64,000 nt of DNA from Agromyces protaetiae (GTDB lineage Bacteria; Actinomycetota; Actinomycetes; Actinomycetales; Microbacteriaceae): contig NZ_CP035491.1 of the NCBI RefSeq assembly GCF_004135405.1, forward strand, positions 2,914,001 through 2,978,000, read 5' to 3'. The notes beneath the pieces are model-generated. The model did no database searches. It was not told where the DNA came from and was given only the letters and a program-made list of their open reading frames with translations. Position 1 is the first letter of the stretch. Every line of letters begins with the position of its first letter. The position numbers and the translations under genes are program-made. This document shows, piece by piece, positions 44,629-55,497 of this stretch.

Positions 44629-44986
44629 CGATTGCCCGTCCCGTCGCTTTTGCTCGCTCTGGCTTTTGATCGGCAGAGTGCCTGCTCTGCTTCTCAAGGT
44701 CACGCCAGTCGGGAACCAGAGCGGTCATCAATGCCTTGAACTGCTTGCCGTGATCGCGGTAGCGCAGATGCAACAACTCGTGGACGATGACGTAGTCCTG
44801 AAAGTTTTCGGCCTCGTCTGCAAGGTCGTCCGCGAAAGTCACGATGCCCTCGGGGGCACAGGAGCCCCACTTGCCTGGCAGTCGCTGGATCCGGACCTGC
44901 TCCGGGTTTACCCTGAGCTTGACTGCCCAGCCCATAGCGCGCCGGCGAAGCTGCTGCTCGGGGTAGAGCGGCGACTTGGCAACCAT
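44615..44986 (-). CDS. YgjP/DUF45-type M48-like metalloprotease
   Basis: This 123-residue protein has the typical WGSC motif (residues 40-43), FADDLADEAENFQDYVIVHE and the zinc motif HELLH at 69-73, followed by YRDHG. YgjP-type proteins are often encoded beside hsdR, and their role there is not settled. The ATG at 44986 overlaps the hsdR stop by one base (TGATG). The protein is shorter than typical YgjP (about 170-240 residues), so the N-terminal part of the fold is missing. Confidence 0.85.
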   Translation of the reverse strand: MVAKSPLYPEQQLRRRAMGWAVKLRVNPEQVRIQRLPGKWGSCAPEGIVTFADDLADEAENFQDYVIVHELLHLRYRDHGKQFKALMTALVPDWRDLEKQSRHSADQKPERAKATGRAIDADD

Positions 44987-47922
44987 CAGCTCGCCTGCTC
45001 CAGCACTTGCATGATCTTGTCGATCGCCTCGGCACGATCGTCCTTGGGCAACGCCAGGACCGGCGTATAGAGCTGTGCCCGGAGCCGGCGACGCTCCTCC
45101 GAGTTCTCCTGCCACGTCGGGAATTTGGCGAGCACAGACTCAATCTCCCTGGCTGCCGTCATCGCGTCGAACCCTGCGACATCCGCCTTGCTCTCGTGGC
45201 TAAGCGTCCAGAACACCGCGAAGCCCATGCCCGACAGACCACTCGCCTCGGCTTGCTTCTTCGCCTCGGCCTTCTCGCGGGCAAGCGCCATCAGCTCGTC
45301 CATCGCCGCGAGCCCGTCGATCTTGCGGGTCTCCATGTCCTGGAGGATGCGATCGGCCTTGACCCGGATGCTCTGCAGCACCACGGCACCAGCCGGGTCG
45401 TCGTCCATTTCCTTTCTCAGGCCGCGCAGCAGGTTGTAGACCTTGCCCTCATCCGGACCCTCGTCGACCTTGAGAGACTCCAGCGCGTCGATGTCGAACG
45501 TGACGACCTTCGAGAAACGACCCAGCCCTTCCTGGATCGCACCCTCTTCGATCAGGCGCTTGGTCTTGTGCTCCAGATCCCCGAGGAAGGACCCCGTCTC
45601 GGAGAACGCCGCTCGCACCGCGGCGTAAAGCTGACTCAGCCGCTTGTAGGTCGTGATGTGGTCGCGGAGCTGGGCGTCGGGCGACAGAATCTCCCACAGG
45701 GCCTCGACGTCCTTGTAGTCGTCGTAGAAGACCTTGCGCGCCTCGGGGTCGAGGAACCGTCCGTAGACGACGCTCTCCAGCTGGGCGTCCGGAGAGAGGG
45801 CGCTATCGACCTCCAGGTAGTTGGAGGCGGCTGCCGCGATCTTCTCGTGCAGACTGACCATCAAGAGATCGAGGTCCTCGAGTGCGCCGTTGACGTCGGC
45901 CGCGTCGAAGCTGAGCGCCTTTGTGATGTTGCGCAGGATGCCGACGAAATCGACGACCAGGCCGACCCGCTTCATGACGTTGTCGGCGTCGATGTATGGC
46001 CGGTTGACCCTGGCCAGCGACTGGAGCAGGACGTGGTTGCGCATCGGCTTGTCGAGGTACATCGCGTAGAGCACCGGAGCGTCGTAGCCAGTCAGGAGCT
46101 TGTCGGTGACGATCAGGATCTTGGGCTCTTCAGTCGCCTTCTTGAACAGCTTGCGGACGTCCTCCTCACGATTCTCGGAGATCTGCAAGGCATGAACGTC
46201 GGGGCGGTCAACGATGTCATTGGGGTTCTTGGAGTAGACGACCTCCGACCACTCGGACGGCAGGTACCGGTCGAGCGCACGCTTGTACTTGGCGCACGCT
46301 TCGCGATCGACCGCCACCATGAAGGCCTTGTAGCCGAGCGGGTCCACGTTCTCCTTGAAGTGCTCCGCAACGAACTTCGCGACTTTGTCAATGCGGTCAT
46401 CCGAGCCGAGGAACGCCCGCAGGCCGACGGCTCGGTCGAGGACCTTGTTCAGTTCCTCGATGTCGGTGACGTCGTCTTCGTCCGACAGCGCGAAGAATTG
46501 CTGCTCTAGATCCTCGGTGGCCATGGTCATCTCGGACGGCGCCAGCATGTACTTGATCGGCAGGGTCGTCTCGTCCGTGATCGACTCGATGATCGAGTAC
46601 TTGTCGAGATAGCCGTCGTCGTCCTGCGCTCCGAAGATCTGGAACGAACCGGAGCCGGATCGGCTGCTACCGACAGGCGTGCCCGTGAAGCCGATGATGG
46701 TGGCCTTGGGAATGGCTCCCATCAGGTAGGAGCCGAGGTCGGCGGCCACGGAGCGGTGCGCCTCGTCGATGAAGACGTAGATGTTGTCGCGAAGCGAGCT
46801 GTCCTTCCGGATGTCCTCGAACTTGTGGATCATGGCGACCACCAGGCCGCGGAAGTCCGAGTCAAAGATGTCCTGGAGGTCGGCCTTGCTGTCAGCCCGG
46901 CGCCAGGCGATGGCGCTGGACTGCATCTCACCGATGAGGCGCTCGACCCAGCCGTTGAGCTGACCCTCCAGCTCGTTGCGGTCGACCACCAGGATGACCG
47001 TGGAGCCGGCGAAGCGGGACTGATCTTCGAGGATCTGCTTTGCCGCCGTGAGCAGTGTGAACGTCTTGCCAGAGCCCTGGGTGTGCCAGATCAGACCACG
47101 GTCCTTTTCGGGGTCCGCGCAGCGGGCGACGATCTTGTCGACCGCCACTCGTTGGTGCTCGCGGAGGACCGACTTCTTGGTCTCGCCGTCCTCGACGTAG
47201 AAGAGGATCCAATCCTTGAGGGTCCGCAGGAAGTCGTGCGGCTCGAAGAACGCCTGAACCGCCGAGCGGTACTCCTCGTCCTCGGTGTGCTTCCACCTGA
47301 AGATAAAGCGACGACTGACGTTCCAGGTCACGCCATACCGGTAGCCGAGTAGATGCGTGATGTTGTGCAACTGAGTCTGGGCAAGGAGCTCGGGCGTCTC
47401 GATCTCGTAGCGCCGTAGCTGGGTGATCGCCCGGGTCAGGGCGTCACCGTCCTTCGGGTTCTTGTGCTCCACGATGGTCACCGGGATGCCGTTGACGAGG
47501 AAGATCACGTCGGCCCTGTTGCCCTTGCGCACGACTGGATCGATGCGCCACTCCCAGGTGACGTGCAGGGCGTTGTTCTCAGGGTGATCGAAGTCGATGA
47601 GCCGAACAGGCCGGACACGCTTCTCGGTCTCGTCCCGCCACATGTGCTCGCCGCGCAGCCACTTGAGCACCTCCCAGTTGCCCTCGATGTTCGGCGTGAT
47701 TGCCTCTATCGTCTCGATGACCGAGCGTGCCTGGTCCTCGCTGAGCCACGGGTTGAAATCGAGGATCTTCTCCTCGAGCACGTCGGCGAACAGCATGTTC
47801 TGGCGCCCATGGCGGAGCGACTCGGCCTCGAACGGCGTGAGCGGCGTCCAGCCGACCTCCGCCGCGTGGTCGACCATGGGGAACTGAACGGTGTAAGCCT
47901 CACCGATCCTGAGCGTGGTCAT
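44986..47922 (-). CDS. hsdR: Type I restriction enzyme R subunit
   Basis: This 978-residue protein has the N-terminal nuclease motif D138, E152-x-K154 (within RADVIFLV and IVEHK). Walker A HTQGSGKT is at 280-287 and the DEAH box is at 386-389 inside [28 protein letters not shown] follows, then a C-terminal helical region that docks the methylase. It translocates and cuts unmethylated DNA with HsdM and HsdS. The start overlaps the hsdS stop (ATGA). All key residues seen are intact. Confidence 0.95.
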   Translation of the reverse strand: MTTLRIGEAYTVQFPMVDHAAEVGWTPLTPFEAESLRHGRQNMLFADVLEEKILDFNPWLSEDQARSVIETIEAITPNIEGNWEVLKWLRGEHMWRDETEKRVRPVRLIDFDHPENNALHVTWEWRIDPVVRKGNRADVIFLVNGIPVTIVEHKNPKDGDALTRAITQLRRYEIETPELLAQTQLHNITHLLGYRYGVTWNVSRRFIFRWKHTEDEEYRSAVQAFFEPHDFLRTLKDWILFYVEDGETKKSVLREHQRVAVDKIVARCADPEKDRGLIWHTQGSGKTFTLLTAAKQILEDQSRFAGSTVILVVDRNELEGQLNGWVERLIGEMQSSAIAWRRADSKADLQDIFDSDFRGLVVAMIHKFEDIRKDSSLRDNIYVFIDEAHRSVAADLGSYLMGAIPKATIIGFTGTPVGSSRSGSGSFQIFGAQDDDGYLDKYSIIESITDETTLPIKYMLAPSEMTMATEDLEQQFFALSDEDDVTDIEELNKVLDRAVGLRAFLGSDDRIDKVAKFVAEHFKENVDPLGYKAFMVAVDREACAKYKRALDRYLPSEWSEVVYSKNPNDIVDRPDVHALQISENREEDVRKLFKKATEEPKILIVTDKLLTGYDAPVLYAMYLDKPMRNHVLLQSLARVNRPYIDADNVMKRVGLVVDFVGILRNITKALSFDAADVNGALEDLDLLMVSLHEKIAAAASNYLEVDSALSPDAQLESVVYGRFLDPEARKVFYDDYKDVEALWEILSPDAQLRDHITTYKRLSQLYAAVRAAFSETGSFLGDLEHKTKRLIEEGAIQEGLGRFSKVVTFDIDALESLKVDEGPDEGKVYNLLRGLRKEMDDDPAGAVVLQSIRVKADRILQDMETRKIDGLAAMDELMALAREKAEAKKQAEASGLSGMGFAVFWTLSHESKADVAGFDAMTAAREIESVLAKFPTWQENSEERRRLRAQLYTPVLALPKDDRAEAIDKIMQVLEQAS

Positions 47923-49208
47923 GCGGCACTCCCAATAGTTTCGTCAGGAACAGCGAGTTGGTCCGACGTCACCTCGCCCGTCATGAGGCCACGCAGCAGA
48001 CGCAGGTAGAGCTCATTGAGAGCTGCCGCCTTTCGACGGTGGACGTCAACCTTGGTCTCGATCGCACATATAGTCCTGTCGATCTCATGTAGTTCACCGG
48101 CATCTGTCGGCAGAGCAACCTGAAGGTTCTCAACGTCGTTGAGGTTGAGTGTCATGGTCCCGTGGGCCGAGCTGACGATCTGACTTAGCAGGCGAGACTT
48201 TCCGGCATAGATCGCAGAGCGGAGGAAGTGACCCGACAGTTCGCTGAACTCGTCCTTCACCACTAGTGCCTTCACATCCTGGTTGAACGCCATCGGGCGG
48301 GAGATGGCTGCCACGGGCAGGTCCTTCGCGAGCCCCATTCCGCGTACAAGCAGCAGGACTGCCTCCTCCGGTGCCAGGCGACTGCCCGATTCGACGCCCT
48401 CAACGGACAAGTGGTCTACTGCGTCTTCAAGTACCGGGCGCTTGAGGTCCTTGCCCGATACCCAAGGAATGTCACCGCCCCAGAACTCAGGAACTGCCTT
48501 GCGTGGCGTCCCACCGCTCCAGATCTGACAAAGTTCGCCGATTGACTTCATCTGCCAGGACCACGGAATCGGCCCGATCTCAGAGTCCTTTGTTTCTTCG
48601 CCTCGCAGCCCAAGAGCAAACAAGTCGCGAAGGGCGCTGGCGTGAAGACTTTCCACTCCATGGACCAGCCGCTCCTGAATACCGACTCCCTCCCGGGCCG
48701 CGCCGAGCACAGCCACGATCGCCTGCTGCTCAGCCAGCTGCGGGAACGGAACGTGCAGAGCCGCCAACCGGTTACGCGACAGGTTCGGGATCGTTGTCTT
48801 GTTGCCCGCGCCCTCGAAGATTCCCAGCTGCGTGAAGCCGGATTGCAGGAAGAAGACGTAGAACCGCGGATCGATCCGCCCGACCATCTCCGGCTTCGGA
48901 CGCAAGCGGTGCAGGTGATTCTGGAACGAGATGCGTTCGATGCTGCCGTCCCAGATCGCGGCGCGACCAATCTCGCCGCCCTCGCAGACCAGCAGGTCGC
49001 CCGGTAGCAGATTCCTCTCTTCGAGTTCCGCATCCGACATTGCCATCTGATCGAGGCTGGTCAGGTCAAGCCGGTCCCAGAACACGTTGGAGGTACGCAA
49101 GAAGGGCACCTTGTTCTCACCCACGCGCGCGGCCGCGGACATGGTCTTGCCCGCACCTATGTCGAAGATCTCGCCGAGAGGACGCATCGGCCAGTCGGTG
49201 GCGCTCAC
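47919..49208 (-). CDS. hsdS: Type I restriction enzyme specificity subunit
   Basis: This 429-residue protein has two target-recognition halves. The first opens [20 protein letters not shown], the second [20 protein letters not shown]. Each is followed by a long helix ([40 protein letters not shown]). It sets the DNA sequence recognised by the complex. Its two-part target cannot be told from sequence. The start overlaps the hsdM stop by ATGA. Confidence 0.94.
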   Translation of the reverse strand: MSATDWPMRPLGEIFDIGAGKTMSAAARVGENKVPFLRTSNVFWDRLDLTSLDQMAMSDAELEERNLLPGDLLVCEGGEIGRAAIWDGSIERISFQNHLHRLRPKPEMVGRIDPRFYVFFLQSGFTQLGIFEGAGNKTTIPNLSRNRLAALHVPFPQLAEQQAIVAVLGAAREGVGIQERLVHGVESLHASALRDLFALGLRGEETKDSEIGPIPWSWQMKSIGELCQIWSGGTPRKAVPEFWGGDIPWVSGKDLKRPVLEDAVDHLSVEGVESGSRLAPEEAVLLLVRGMGLAKDLPVAAISRPMAFNQDVKALVVKDEFSELSGHFLRSAIYAGKSRLLSQIVSSAHGTMTLNLNDVENLQVALPTDAGELHEIDRTICAIETKVDVHRRKAAALNELYLRLLRGLMTGEVTSDQLAVPDETIGSAA

Positions 49209-51028
49209 AGCTTCACCAGCATCTCGGCGAGCACCTGGTCGATCTCTCGCGCACGCTCGTCGAGTGCGACGAGGTCCGCGAAGATCTCCTTGACCGGACG
49301 CAACTCGGCAGCGTCAGCCTGGGCGACCCAGCGAGCCGGGCTGAGGTTGTAGTCAGCGTCTTGCACTTGTGCTGTCGAGACAACGTTGACTTCGCCCTCG
49401 ACCGCGTGGTCCGAGCGAAACAGGTCGGCGAGTTGCTGTAGCTCGTCCTCCACGAGGTAGCTCTTCGGGCGGCCCTTGCGGAACCGCTTGGAAGCGTTGA
49501 GCAGTACCACCTTGCCTTTGCGAGCCGCCGGCTTGCGCTTGTTGAGGACAACAATGATCCCTGCAGCACTGGTGTTGTAGAAGAGGTTGTCCGGCAGCAG
49601 GATGACACCCTCGATGTAGTCGCGGTCGACGAACCACTTGCGGATGTTGCGTTCTTTGTCCTCGTTCTTGGATCCTGAGCCGCGCGTGACGGCGCCGGTA
49701 TCGAGCACGACCGCCGCCCGACCTCCGTCACTCATAGAGGCCAGGGTGTGCTGAAGCCACGCCCAGTCACCCTTGCCGGATGTCACGCCACCGGACTTCG
49801 TGAAGCGGTCGTAGGGATCGTTGTCGAACAACTCAGTAGAGAAGGTCTGGTTCCACATCGGGTTGGCGATCACGACGTCGAACCGCTGGAGTCCACCAGC
49901 CGTGTCACGGAACTTGGGGTTGATCATGGTGTCGCCGCGACGGATGTCGACGTCCATGTCGTGGATGATCGCGTTCATCTTCGCGACGGCGTAACTCTCG
50001 GCCTGCAGCTCCTGGCCGAAGAGTTTGAGGGGCACCTTGCTCGTCGGGTCGAGCTCACGGGAGATGAGCTGCAGCTTGATGAGAAGCCCGCCAGAACCGC
50101 AGGCGTAGTCATAGCAGGTCTCGCCCGGCTTAGCCCGCATGATCCGAGCCATGAGGAAGCCGACCTCAGTCGGCGTAAAGAACTCGCCTGCCGACTGGCC
50201 CGAGCCCTCAGCAAACTTCCGGAGCAGGTACTCATAGGCGCGGCCGAGGAAGTCGGGCTGCACGTCAGCCAGACCAAGTCGATACCGCGGGTCAGAGAAC
50301 GCCTGCACGACATCCTTGAGCTTGGACGGGTTGATGTCGCGCTCACCGTTACGCACCTCAGCGAAGTCGACGATGTCGATCACACCAGCCAGGCTCGGGT
50401 TGTAGCGGACGATCGCGCGGACGGCCTTGGTCAGGTGCTCCCCGATGTCCTTCGGTGCCGTCGACCGACCACGCTCGTCCAGCGGCCACTCGTACGTCTC
50501 GCGCTCCGAGATGACCGCCCAGCGACCCTCCGGCGGTAGGTAGAAGCGGAGCAACGAGTGGTCAGACTCGGCAATCTCCAGGGCGACGCCGCGGTCACCG
50601 TACTCTTCCGCCAGCCGCGAAATCTCGTCGTCGAAGACGTCCGACAGTCGCTTCATGAAAAGCAGCGGGAGCAGGTAGTCCTTGAACTTGGCGGCGTCCT
50701 TCTCGCCACGGATCGAACAGGCGGCATCCCAGAGCATCTGCTCCATGGGTTTGGTCGTCTTCGCGTCGGCCTTGCCTGCGCGCTTGCGACGTCCCGCTGT
50801 CACAATGGGTGCGTCGCCCGGGTCAGCGAAGTCGACGCCAGCCTCCTCGGCCAGGACAACGATGCTCTGCAACTTGGCCTTCTGCACCTTCGTGGTACCG
50901 TCGCCACCCTCCCACCGATTGACGGTGGCAAAGGACACACCGAGTCGTTCCGCCAGCTCCGTCTGAGTGAGCTGGAGGCTTGCCCGGATGGCTCGGAGCG
51001 TGTCCGGCACCGTCGTTGCAGATGTCAT
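49205..51028 (-). CDS. hsdM: Type I restriction enzyme M subunit with N-terminal helix-turn-helix
   Basis: This 607-residue protein begins with an XRE-like helix-turn-helix ([20 protein letters not shown], then TVNRWEGG; residues 10-60). A short linker and a full N6-adenine methylase follow. SAM motif I is DYACGSGG (307-314). Motif IV reads NPMW (389-392) where NPPF or NPPY is usual. GEFFTP is present. I chose the ATG at 51028, 8 bases past a -10-like box. The promoter contains a perfect palindrome, so the fused domain may let HsdM repress its own operon. Confidence 0.92.
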   Translation of the reverse strand: MTSATTVPDTLRAIRASLQLTQTELAERLGVSFATVNRWEGGDGTTKVQKAKLQSIVVLAEEAGVDFADPGDAPIVTAGRRKRAGKADAKTTKPMEQMLWDAACSIRGEKDAAKFKDYLLPLLFMKRLSDVFDDEISRLAEEYGDRGVALEIAESDHSLLRFYLPPEGRWAVISERETYEWPLDERGRSTAPKDIGEHLTKAVRAIVRYNPSLAGVIDIVDFAEVRNGERDINPSKLKDVVQAFSDPRYRLGLADVQPDFLGRAYEYLLRKFAEGSGQSAGEFFTPTEVGFLMARIMRAKPGETCYDYACGSGGLLIKLQLISRELDPTSKVPLKLFGQELQAESYAVAKMNAIIHDMDVDIRRGDTMINPKFRDTAGGLQRFDVVIANPMWNQTFSTELFDNDPYDRFTKSGGVTSGKGDWAWLQHTLASMSDGGRAAVVLDTGAVTRGSGSKNEDKERNIRKWFVDRDYIEGVILLPDNLFYNTSAAGIIVVLNKRKPAARKGKVVLLNASKRFRKGRPKSYLVEDELQQLADLFRSDHAVEGEVNVVSTAQVQDADYNLSPARWVAQADAAELRPVKEIFADLVALDERAREIDQVLAEMLVKL

Positions 51029-51035
51029 ATTTGCT

Positions 51036-51064
51036 ATCTTTGCGATATCGCAAATACTTGTCAA
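51036..51064 (-). promoter_or_regulatory. hsdM promoter with internal perfect palindrome
   Basis: On the minus strand TTGACA (51059-51064) and AAAGAT (51036-51041) are 17 bases apart. The perfect 16-base palindrome TTTGCGATATCGCAAA (51039-51054) fills the space from the -10 box back into the spacer. The start codon is 7 bases past the -10 box, so the transcript is nearly leaderless. Any protein on the palindrome would block RNA polymerase. Confidence 0.75.
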
Positions 51065-51092
51065 GTGCGCGAGTGCCCGGCGTGTCGTGACG

Positions 51093-52556
51093 TCAGTTGC
51101 GGCGGAACCAGCGCCTCCGCATGGGGCGAGTGTCGGCTGGGACGAACGCCGCGTCCGCTTCACTCTCCTGGCCTCCAGACTCCATTTCGGAGTCAACGCC
51201 TGTACCGAACAGCAGCGCGCGAATCGCCGGTACGTCTTCATCGCGCCAGGAGGCGAACAGTTCGAGGGCTGCGATGACCGGCTCTGTCTGCGCCGCGAGG
51301 AACTCCTCGCGGGCGTAGGGCCGCGGACTGCGCTCCAGCGGAACTGTGCGGATCTCGTGACCGATCACGAGCGCACCGCCTTGGATCGGGGTGCTGCGCG
51401 GCAGTGCGGGCCACTCCCGCAGGTGGCGCAACAAGTCTTGATAGGCGCGTTCGGAGGCGCTGCCGCTCGCCGACTTCACCTCCACCAACTTGGACTGCCC
51501 GCCATAGGTGCAAAGCAGATCGGCGTTCTTGGTGCCGCCGAGGCGCACATCGAGATCGATTACTTCAATGCCGGCAAATTCGAAGACAGACCGCACGGCA
51601 TCAACGAGCTGCTGACCGGTGCCGTAGAGCAGGCCCTCACGAGTCGCGACGGTGGCCGTCTGCGCATCCTCAAGCTGGCGTTCCAGGTCGCCGCGTCGGG
51701 CGATGTAGTCGGCTTCAAGATCGGCGAGAGCGGCGCGGGCGTCACGCTCGCGGCGAGTCATGAGGTCTTGGTCGAAGGCAAGCGGACGCCGTGCTCGACG
51801 TAGGGCGCCTGGAACGAGCTCGGGCAGAGCTTGCTCGAGCAACCACGGGAGCAGCACTGTCCAGGGAGTCTCTACTGGAACCACATAGCGTCGTTCGACA
51901 CCGTCGGGCGAGATCCAAGCCCCGACGACTGGCTCGCCGAGCTCGGTCTCCAGGATCGGGACCAACTCGCCCTCAGGAGGGTACTCCCGCGTCGGGCCGC
52001 CCGGCTGCATCAGGGTGCTTCCCTCGATCGTCAGGCTGCGCCAGGTCGGCGCCGGGTTGAGGCTCAACAGTCTCCGAGCCAGATCGCCGTCTGCCCCGCC
52101 AAGGCCGGCAACGAGGCGCACCTTAGCCTCCTTACCGAGCAGCCGACCGTTGATGCTGGTGTGGGTCTGCCCAATTGAAACAGAGTCAACTGGCGGGCCG
52201 AAGACGTTGTACACGCCGAGACGCTGAGGGCCGATCGAGCCGATCGGGCTAATCACCAGCGCGGTCTCACCCCGCTTCGCGGCTCCGTGTCGAAAGCGCT
52301 CGAACTCGTCAGCACCCTGACCCGAGAAGATGCTCGGCTGCAAGGCGACCACGCAATCTGCGCTGTCGAAGCTCACCCAGCGAGGTTCGAAGCCGAGGCC
52401 GCTCCAGTCCAGGTCTGGACTGGAGACCGCTGGACGCCGCTTGTCACGCAAGTATGGCGATGCGTCGTCGCCGTACTGTCGTTGCAGCGCCTCAGTCTCA
52501 TCCCATTGTTCAGGGGTTTCCGAGCCGACGTGGACCGGAACTGCAAGCTGCGTCAC
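51093..52556 (-). CDS. Putative PD-(D/E)XK nuclease-fold protein of the restriction island
   Basis: This 487-residue protein has an alpha/beta N-terminal half (SCVV-like; [20 protein letters not shown]). A coiled coil follows (about 265-305), then a compact C-terminal domain with [20 protein letters not shown]. The metal motif there is Asp346 ... Glu359-x-Lys361 (NADLL, then [10 protein letters not shown]). This is the restriction-endonuclease fold pattern. I do not recognise the whole protein. The GTG at 52556 has aaggtgg upstream. It lies upstream of hsdM in the same direction with hsdM's own promoter between them. Confidence 0.65.
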   Translation of the reverse strand: MTQLAVPVHVGSETPEQWDETEALQRQYGDDASPYLRDKRRPAVSSPDLDWSGLGFEPRWVSFDSADCVVALQPSIFSGQGADEFERFRHGAAKRGETALVISPIGSIGPQRLGVYNVFGPPVDSVSIGQTHTSINGRLLGKEAKVRLVAGLGGADGDLARRLLSLNPAPTWRSLTIEGSTLMQPGGPTREYPPEGELVPILETELGEPVVGAWISPDGVERRYVVPVETPWTVLLPWLLEQALPELVPGALRRARRPLAFDQDLMTRRERDARAALADLEADYIARRGDLERQLEDAQTATVATREGLLYGTGQQLVDAVRSVFEFAGIEVIDLDVRLGGTKNADLLCTYGGQSKLVEVKSASGSASERAYQDLLRHLREWPALPRSTPIQGGALVIGHEIRTVPLERSPRPYAREEFLAAQTEPVIAALELFASWRDEDVPAIRALLFGTGVDSEMESGGQESEADAAFVPADTRPMRRRWFRRN

Positions 52557-52812
52557 GATTCAGCCACCTTGGCCACACCTGCCGCTGCCGGTCCGGCCGC
52601 TGGCACGCAACTCATCTCCCACGACGACAACAACGATGCTTTCCTCTCACTCACATACCCATTCGAGCACGTGGCGCAGACATCCGGGCGGTGCCACGAC
52701 GCGCTTCGGGGCGGATCTGTCTGCCCTCCGCCGCTCGCGTCCCCCAGATGTCGGCGCTCAGTGCCACGCTAGTTCTGCATCACCACCGATGAACGATAGG
52801 AGACGGTCCAAG

Positions 52813-54060
52813 GTGACATTCACAGCCCTCCACCGTCTGCTTGGCGATCCTCCACGCCCGCTCACCTCGGAGATGGTTGACAGCGCCGTGGCCCAGGGCT
52901 TACGCGAGACCGATGACCTGGATTGGAAGTCCGAATTGCCACCGCTCGGTGCTATCCCGAGCTCCGACTTCCCCAAAGACGTCGCCGCGATGGCCAACAG
53001 CGGCGGCGGCACCCTCATCTTCGGCGTAACTGAGAACGGAAAGGCAGCGAGCGGGCGCAAGGACACCGGCGATCTGACCGAGCGATACGAACGAGGTCTG
53101 CGCAGCGCCGCGGTGACGGCGATCAGCCCGCCGATCTTCGGCCTGGAGGTCGTCCAGCTGGGCGAGCCCGGTAATCGGTGCGTGGTGGTGGTCATCCCGG
53201 CAAGCGTCGACGGGCCGCATCTGATCTACCGGAACGAGTACTTCGGCGCTCCGATCCGCAATGACGCCGACACCGTCTGGATGAAGGAGCGCCAGATCGA
53301 GGCGATGTACCGGGCACGTTTCGATGAGCGCCGCCGATCCACAGACGTCCTCGACAAGCTCTACTCCGAGGCAGCCGCGATGCGCTCGGCCAATAGCCCA
53401 GCCTGGATTGTGGCGGTGGCGCACCCGCGACTGCCAGCCACGGTCTCGACTCGACCGGACCAATCGATGGCGCGCCAAGCCTTCGAAGAGGCGGGCAAGA
53501 ACGCGCTCGTCTACGTCGGCCGCGGCAGCTTGCATCCGCTGGAGCACGTCGACCGAAGCAACCCCCGCCCCGGCCTTCGGCGCTGGACGGCTCGTCCGAG
53601 CGTTGAGGGCGACCGACTGCGTTGGCTGGAAGCTTGGATCAGTGTCCACGACGATGGCTCGGTGAGCCTCACCGCCGCAGTGGGCGGACACCGCAACTCG
53701 AGCACCGAGTACAACGACGACTCTGTAGTCGAGTCCCGGGACGTCGAGGTGGCGATCGCGGACTTCATGGGGCTGATCCGCGAAGCCAGCAATCGGCTGG
53801 GACTCGGTGAATATGAGGTCAGGGTCGGCTTCGAGTGGACGGGCGACGATAGGCTCCAGATCTGGACAACGGACAACATGAACTTCCCCTACTCGGGGAG
53901 CACCATTCCGTTGGCGCGGTACACGCCCGTAGAGACGACAGTCCGAGCGGACGCGAATGCCGTCGCTTTCTACTGGCAGGTTCACGACCTCGCCCTCGAC
54001 TGTGTGAACGAGGGAGGGATCGCCTACGTGCGCACTATCTCTCCGCCCGCGCCGGAGTAG
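52813..54060 (+). CDS. AlbA_2/Schlafen-type ATP-binding domain protein
   Basis: This 415-residue protein has the AlbA_2 pattern: E-T-DDLDWKSELPPL, then FPKDVAAMANSGGGTLIFGV, at about residues 25-70. The rest is a large domain I do not recognise. Such proteins are common in defence islands and phages, with nucleic-acid or ATP-linked roles. I chose the GTG at 52813 (taggaga 9 bases upstream). The ATG at 52789 is in frame but has no ribosome site. It is divergent from the PD-(D/E)XK gene. Confidence 0.72.
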   Translation: MTFTALHRLLGDPPRPLTSEMVDSAVAQGLRETDDLDWKSELPPLGAIPSSDFPKDVAAMANSGGGTLIFGVTENGKAASGRKDTGDLTERYERGLRSAAVTAISPPIFGLEVVQLGEPGNRCVVVVIPASVDGPHLIYRNEYFGAPIRNDADTVWMKERQIEAMYRARFDERRRSTDVLDKLYSEAAAMRSANSPAWIVAVAHPRLPATVSTRPDQSMARQAFEEAGKNALVYVGRGSLHPLEHVDRSNPRPGLRRWTARPSVEGDRLRWLEAWISVHDDGSVSLTAAVGGHRNSSTEYNDDSVVESRDVEVAIADFMGLIREASNRLGLGEYEVRVGFEWTGDDRLQIWTTDNMNFPYSGSTIPLARYTPVETTVRADANAVAFYWQVHDLALDCVNEGGIAYVRTISPPAPE

Positions 54061-54095
54061 GACCCAGCCGCCAACCTTGCGGAACCCTGGAGTGA

Positions 54096-54434
54096 CTACT
54101 CCTCGTGACGAATGTCACGAGCGACCACAAGGACGAGTTGGTCTCCTTCGAGGTGATCCTCACTTCGGCTCACGTCGAGACGGGCTGTGAACCGAACTTC
54201 GTCGGGCGCCGGGCTAAACGGATCAAGAAGGTTGAATTCGTGCCGTTCTCGCAGGCGAGGAAGCGCTTCGATGAGGTGAAAGAACCCGTATCGGTCGTCC
54301 TGGACTCGCTTGTTGAGTTGGGCCCGGTAGCCGATCGGCTCGTTCGGCCACTCGGCGCGGGCCTTCGAAAGAAGCTCATCGAGGACTTCTACGATTTCAT
54401 CGGTCACAGATTGCCTTTGTGGAACTTCTTTCAT
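54096..54434 (-). CDS. Small hypothetical protein under a strong promoter
   Basis: I do not recognise this 112-residue protein. It is charged and helical (VTDEIVEVLDELLSKARAEW; RYGFFHLIEALPRLRERHEF). The promoter at 54447-54475 puts the transcript start next to the ATG at 54434, so translation may be leaderless. It is convergent with the AlbA_2-type gene. Confidence 0.55.
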   Translation of the reverse strand: MKEVPQRQSVTDEIVEVLDELLSKARAEWPNEPIGYRAQLNKRVQDDRYGFFHLIEALPRLRERHEFNLLDPFSPAPDEVRFTARLDVSRSEDHLEGDQLVLVVARDIRHEE

Positions 54435-54446
54435 ACCTATGTACTG

Positions 54447-54475
54447 ATTTTACAATCCGAAACGCGATCAGTAAA
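54447..54475 (-). promoter_or_regulatory. Strong sigma-A-type promoter
   Basis: TTTACT (54470-54475) and TAAAAT (54447-54452) on the minus strand are 17 bases apart. It is one of the best housekeeping-promoter matches in the window and sits in an AT-rich patch. It reads into the gene at 54096-54434. Confidence 0.7.
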
Positions 54476-54874
54476 GCGAACTGTCATTCCCCGCGCAGCC
54501 CTCGGGGCCTCGAGGGGATCGACGGGGACGGGAGCGGAGCCCCCCTTCAGGCGCCGGATCGGAACTCACGGCGGCGGGTAGTTGTCCTCAGACCATCGGG
54601 CGGCAATCGTCTGTATCGACCTCGCAGGGTATTCGATGCAGGCGGTTGGCGCCCGAGTGGAAGCATGGATAGCCGCGCGCACTCAGGTCGGAGCAACGCG
54701 CGACGGCACGACTACCAGGCACATCCCGAAGGGACATATGCATTAGGCCTGGTGATCGACATGAAAGGTGCAGGGCGGCCATAAGACGAGCCGCTCCTCA
54801 CCTTACTTATACGAAATGCGAGCGAGTCGGTCAAGAGCGATCGATGCCGCTTCGGGGGTGGGAGAAATGAAAGT

Positions 54875-54932
54875 GGCGGCGACCGCGCCGGACCGAGAAC
54901 TCGTGGTTCTCTAGGTCCGGGCAGTCGCCGCC
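54875..54932. terminator. Long nested hairpin terminator
   Basis: Three nested stems pair: GGCGGCGAC/GTCGCCGCC, CCGGACC/GGTCCGG and GAGAAC/GTTCTC. It lies 25 bases beyond the stop of the DUF3846 gene at 54958-55497. On the plus strand it is followed by TTGTTGTTTGG, so it could act in either direction. Confidence 0.75.
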
Positions 54933-54957
54933 TTGTTGTTTGGTGCCTGAGATCCGC

Positions 54958-55497
54958 TCAGGCGACGGGTTCGGTAGGGATCACTCCCCCGGCGAGGGCT
55001 TCGCCGCTGTCGGGAGGCGCGGGGACGACGCGGATGTCGTCGATCTCTTCCCAGCGCTCCAGGATGACCATCGCGTAGACGAGTGCTTCGAAGTAGTCAT
55101 CGTAGGTTCGCTGGTTCGCGTACCACTGGTCGATGCCCGGGACGTGTGCCTCGACGCGCCAGATGCCAGCGTCGGCCAGCATCTCGGCGACGTGCGTCGG
55201 GATGTCCGTGCTGTCACCGCCCGAGTCCGGTAGTCCGACGATGAGCGCCGGACCGACCAGTACCGCCTTCTGACGAGACTCGGGCACGAAGTACCACCAG
55301 AGGAGCGTGGCCCGGGAGTTGAACAGCAAGTCCAGCACCAAGCCTTCCTCGTGGACGTAGATCGTCACCCCGAGCTCCGCGACGTCGACCGGCTCGATCC
55401 AGCCGCCAACGACAGCCTGGTAGTCCTCAAGTTTCGAGACCTCCAGCTCCGTGATCGGCTCGGACTCGTCGGCAGGGATGCGAAGGGCTTTCACCAT
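54958..55497 (-). CDS. DUF3846 family protein (second copy)
   Basis: This 179-residue protein fits DUF3846: MVKALRIPADES at the start, LEDYQAVVGGWIEPVDV, then VTIYVHEEGLVLDLLFNSRA. The family is found in phages and integrative elements and has no known function. It overlaps the end of the first DUF3846 gene by seven bases, so the two are co-transcribed. The C-terminus is helical and acidic (YDDYFEALVYAMVILERWEE). Confidence 0.82.
   Translation of the reverse strand: MVKALRIPADESEPITELEVSKLEDYQAVVGGWIEPVDVAELGVTIYVHEEGLVLDLLFNSRATLLWWYFVPESRQKAVLVGPALIVGLPDSGGDSTDIPTHVAEMLADAGIWRVEAHVPGIDQWYANQRTYDDYFEALVYAMVILERWEEIDDIRVVPAPPDSGEALAGGVIPTEPVA

Larger units (their letters stand above)
54435..54957. 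other. Gene-poor stretch
   Basis: Apart from the promoter at its left end and the terminator at its right end I see no supported gene here. A 64-residue open frame at 54588-54782 (minus) lacks a ribosome site and protein-like composition. The part at 54780-54840 is AT-rich for this window. Confidence 0.5.

Noticed and set aside
54588-54782. A 64-residue minus-strand open frame
   Set aside because: It has no ribosome site, no family resemblance and mixed composition.
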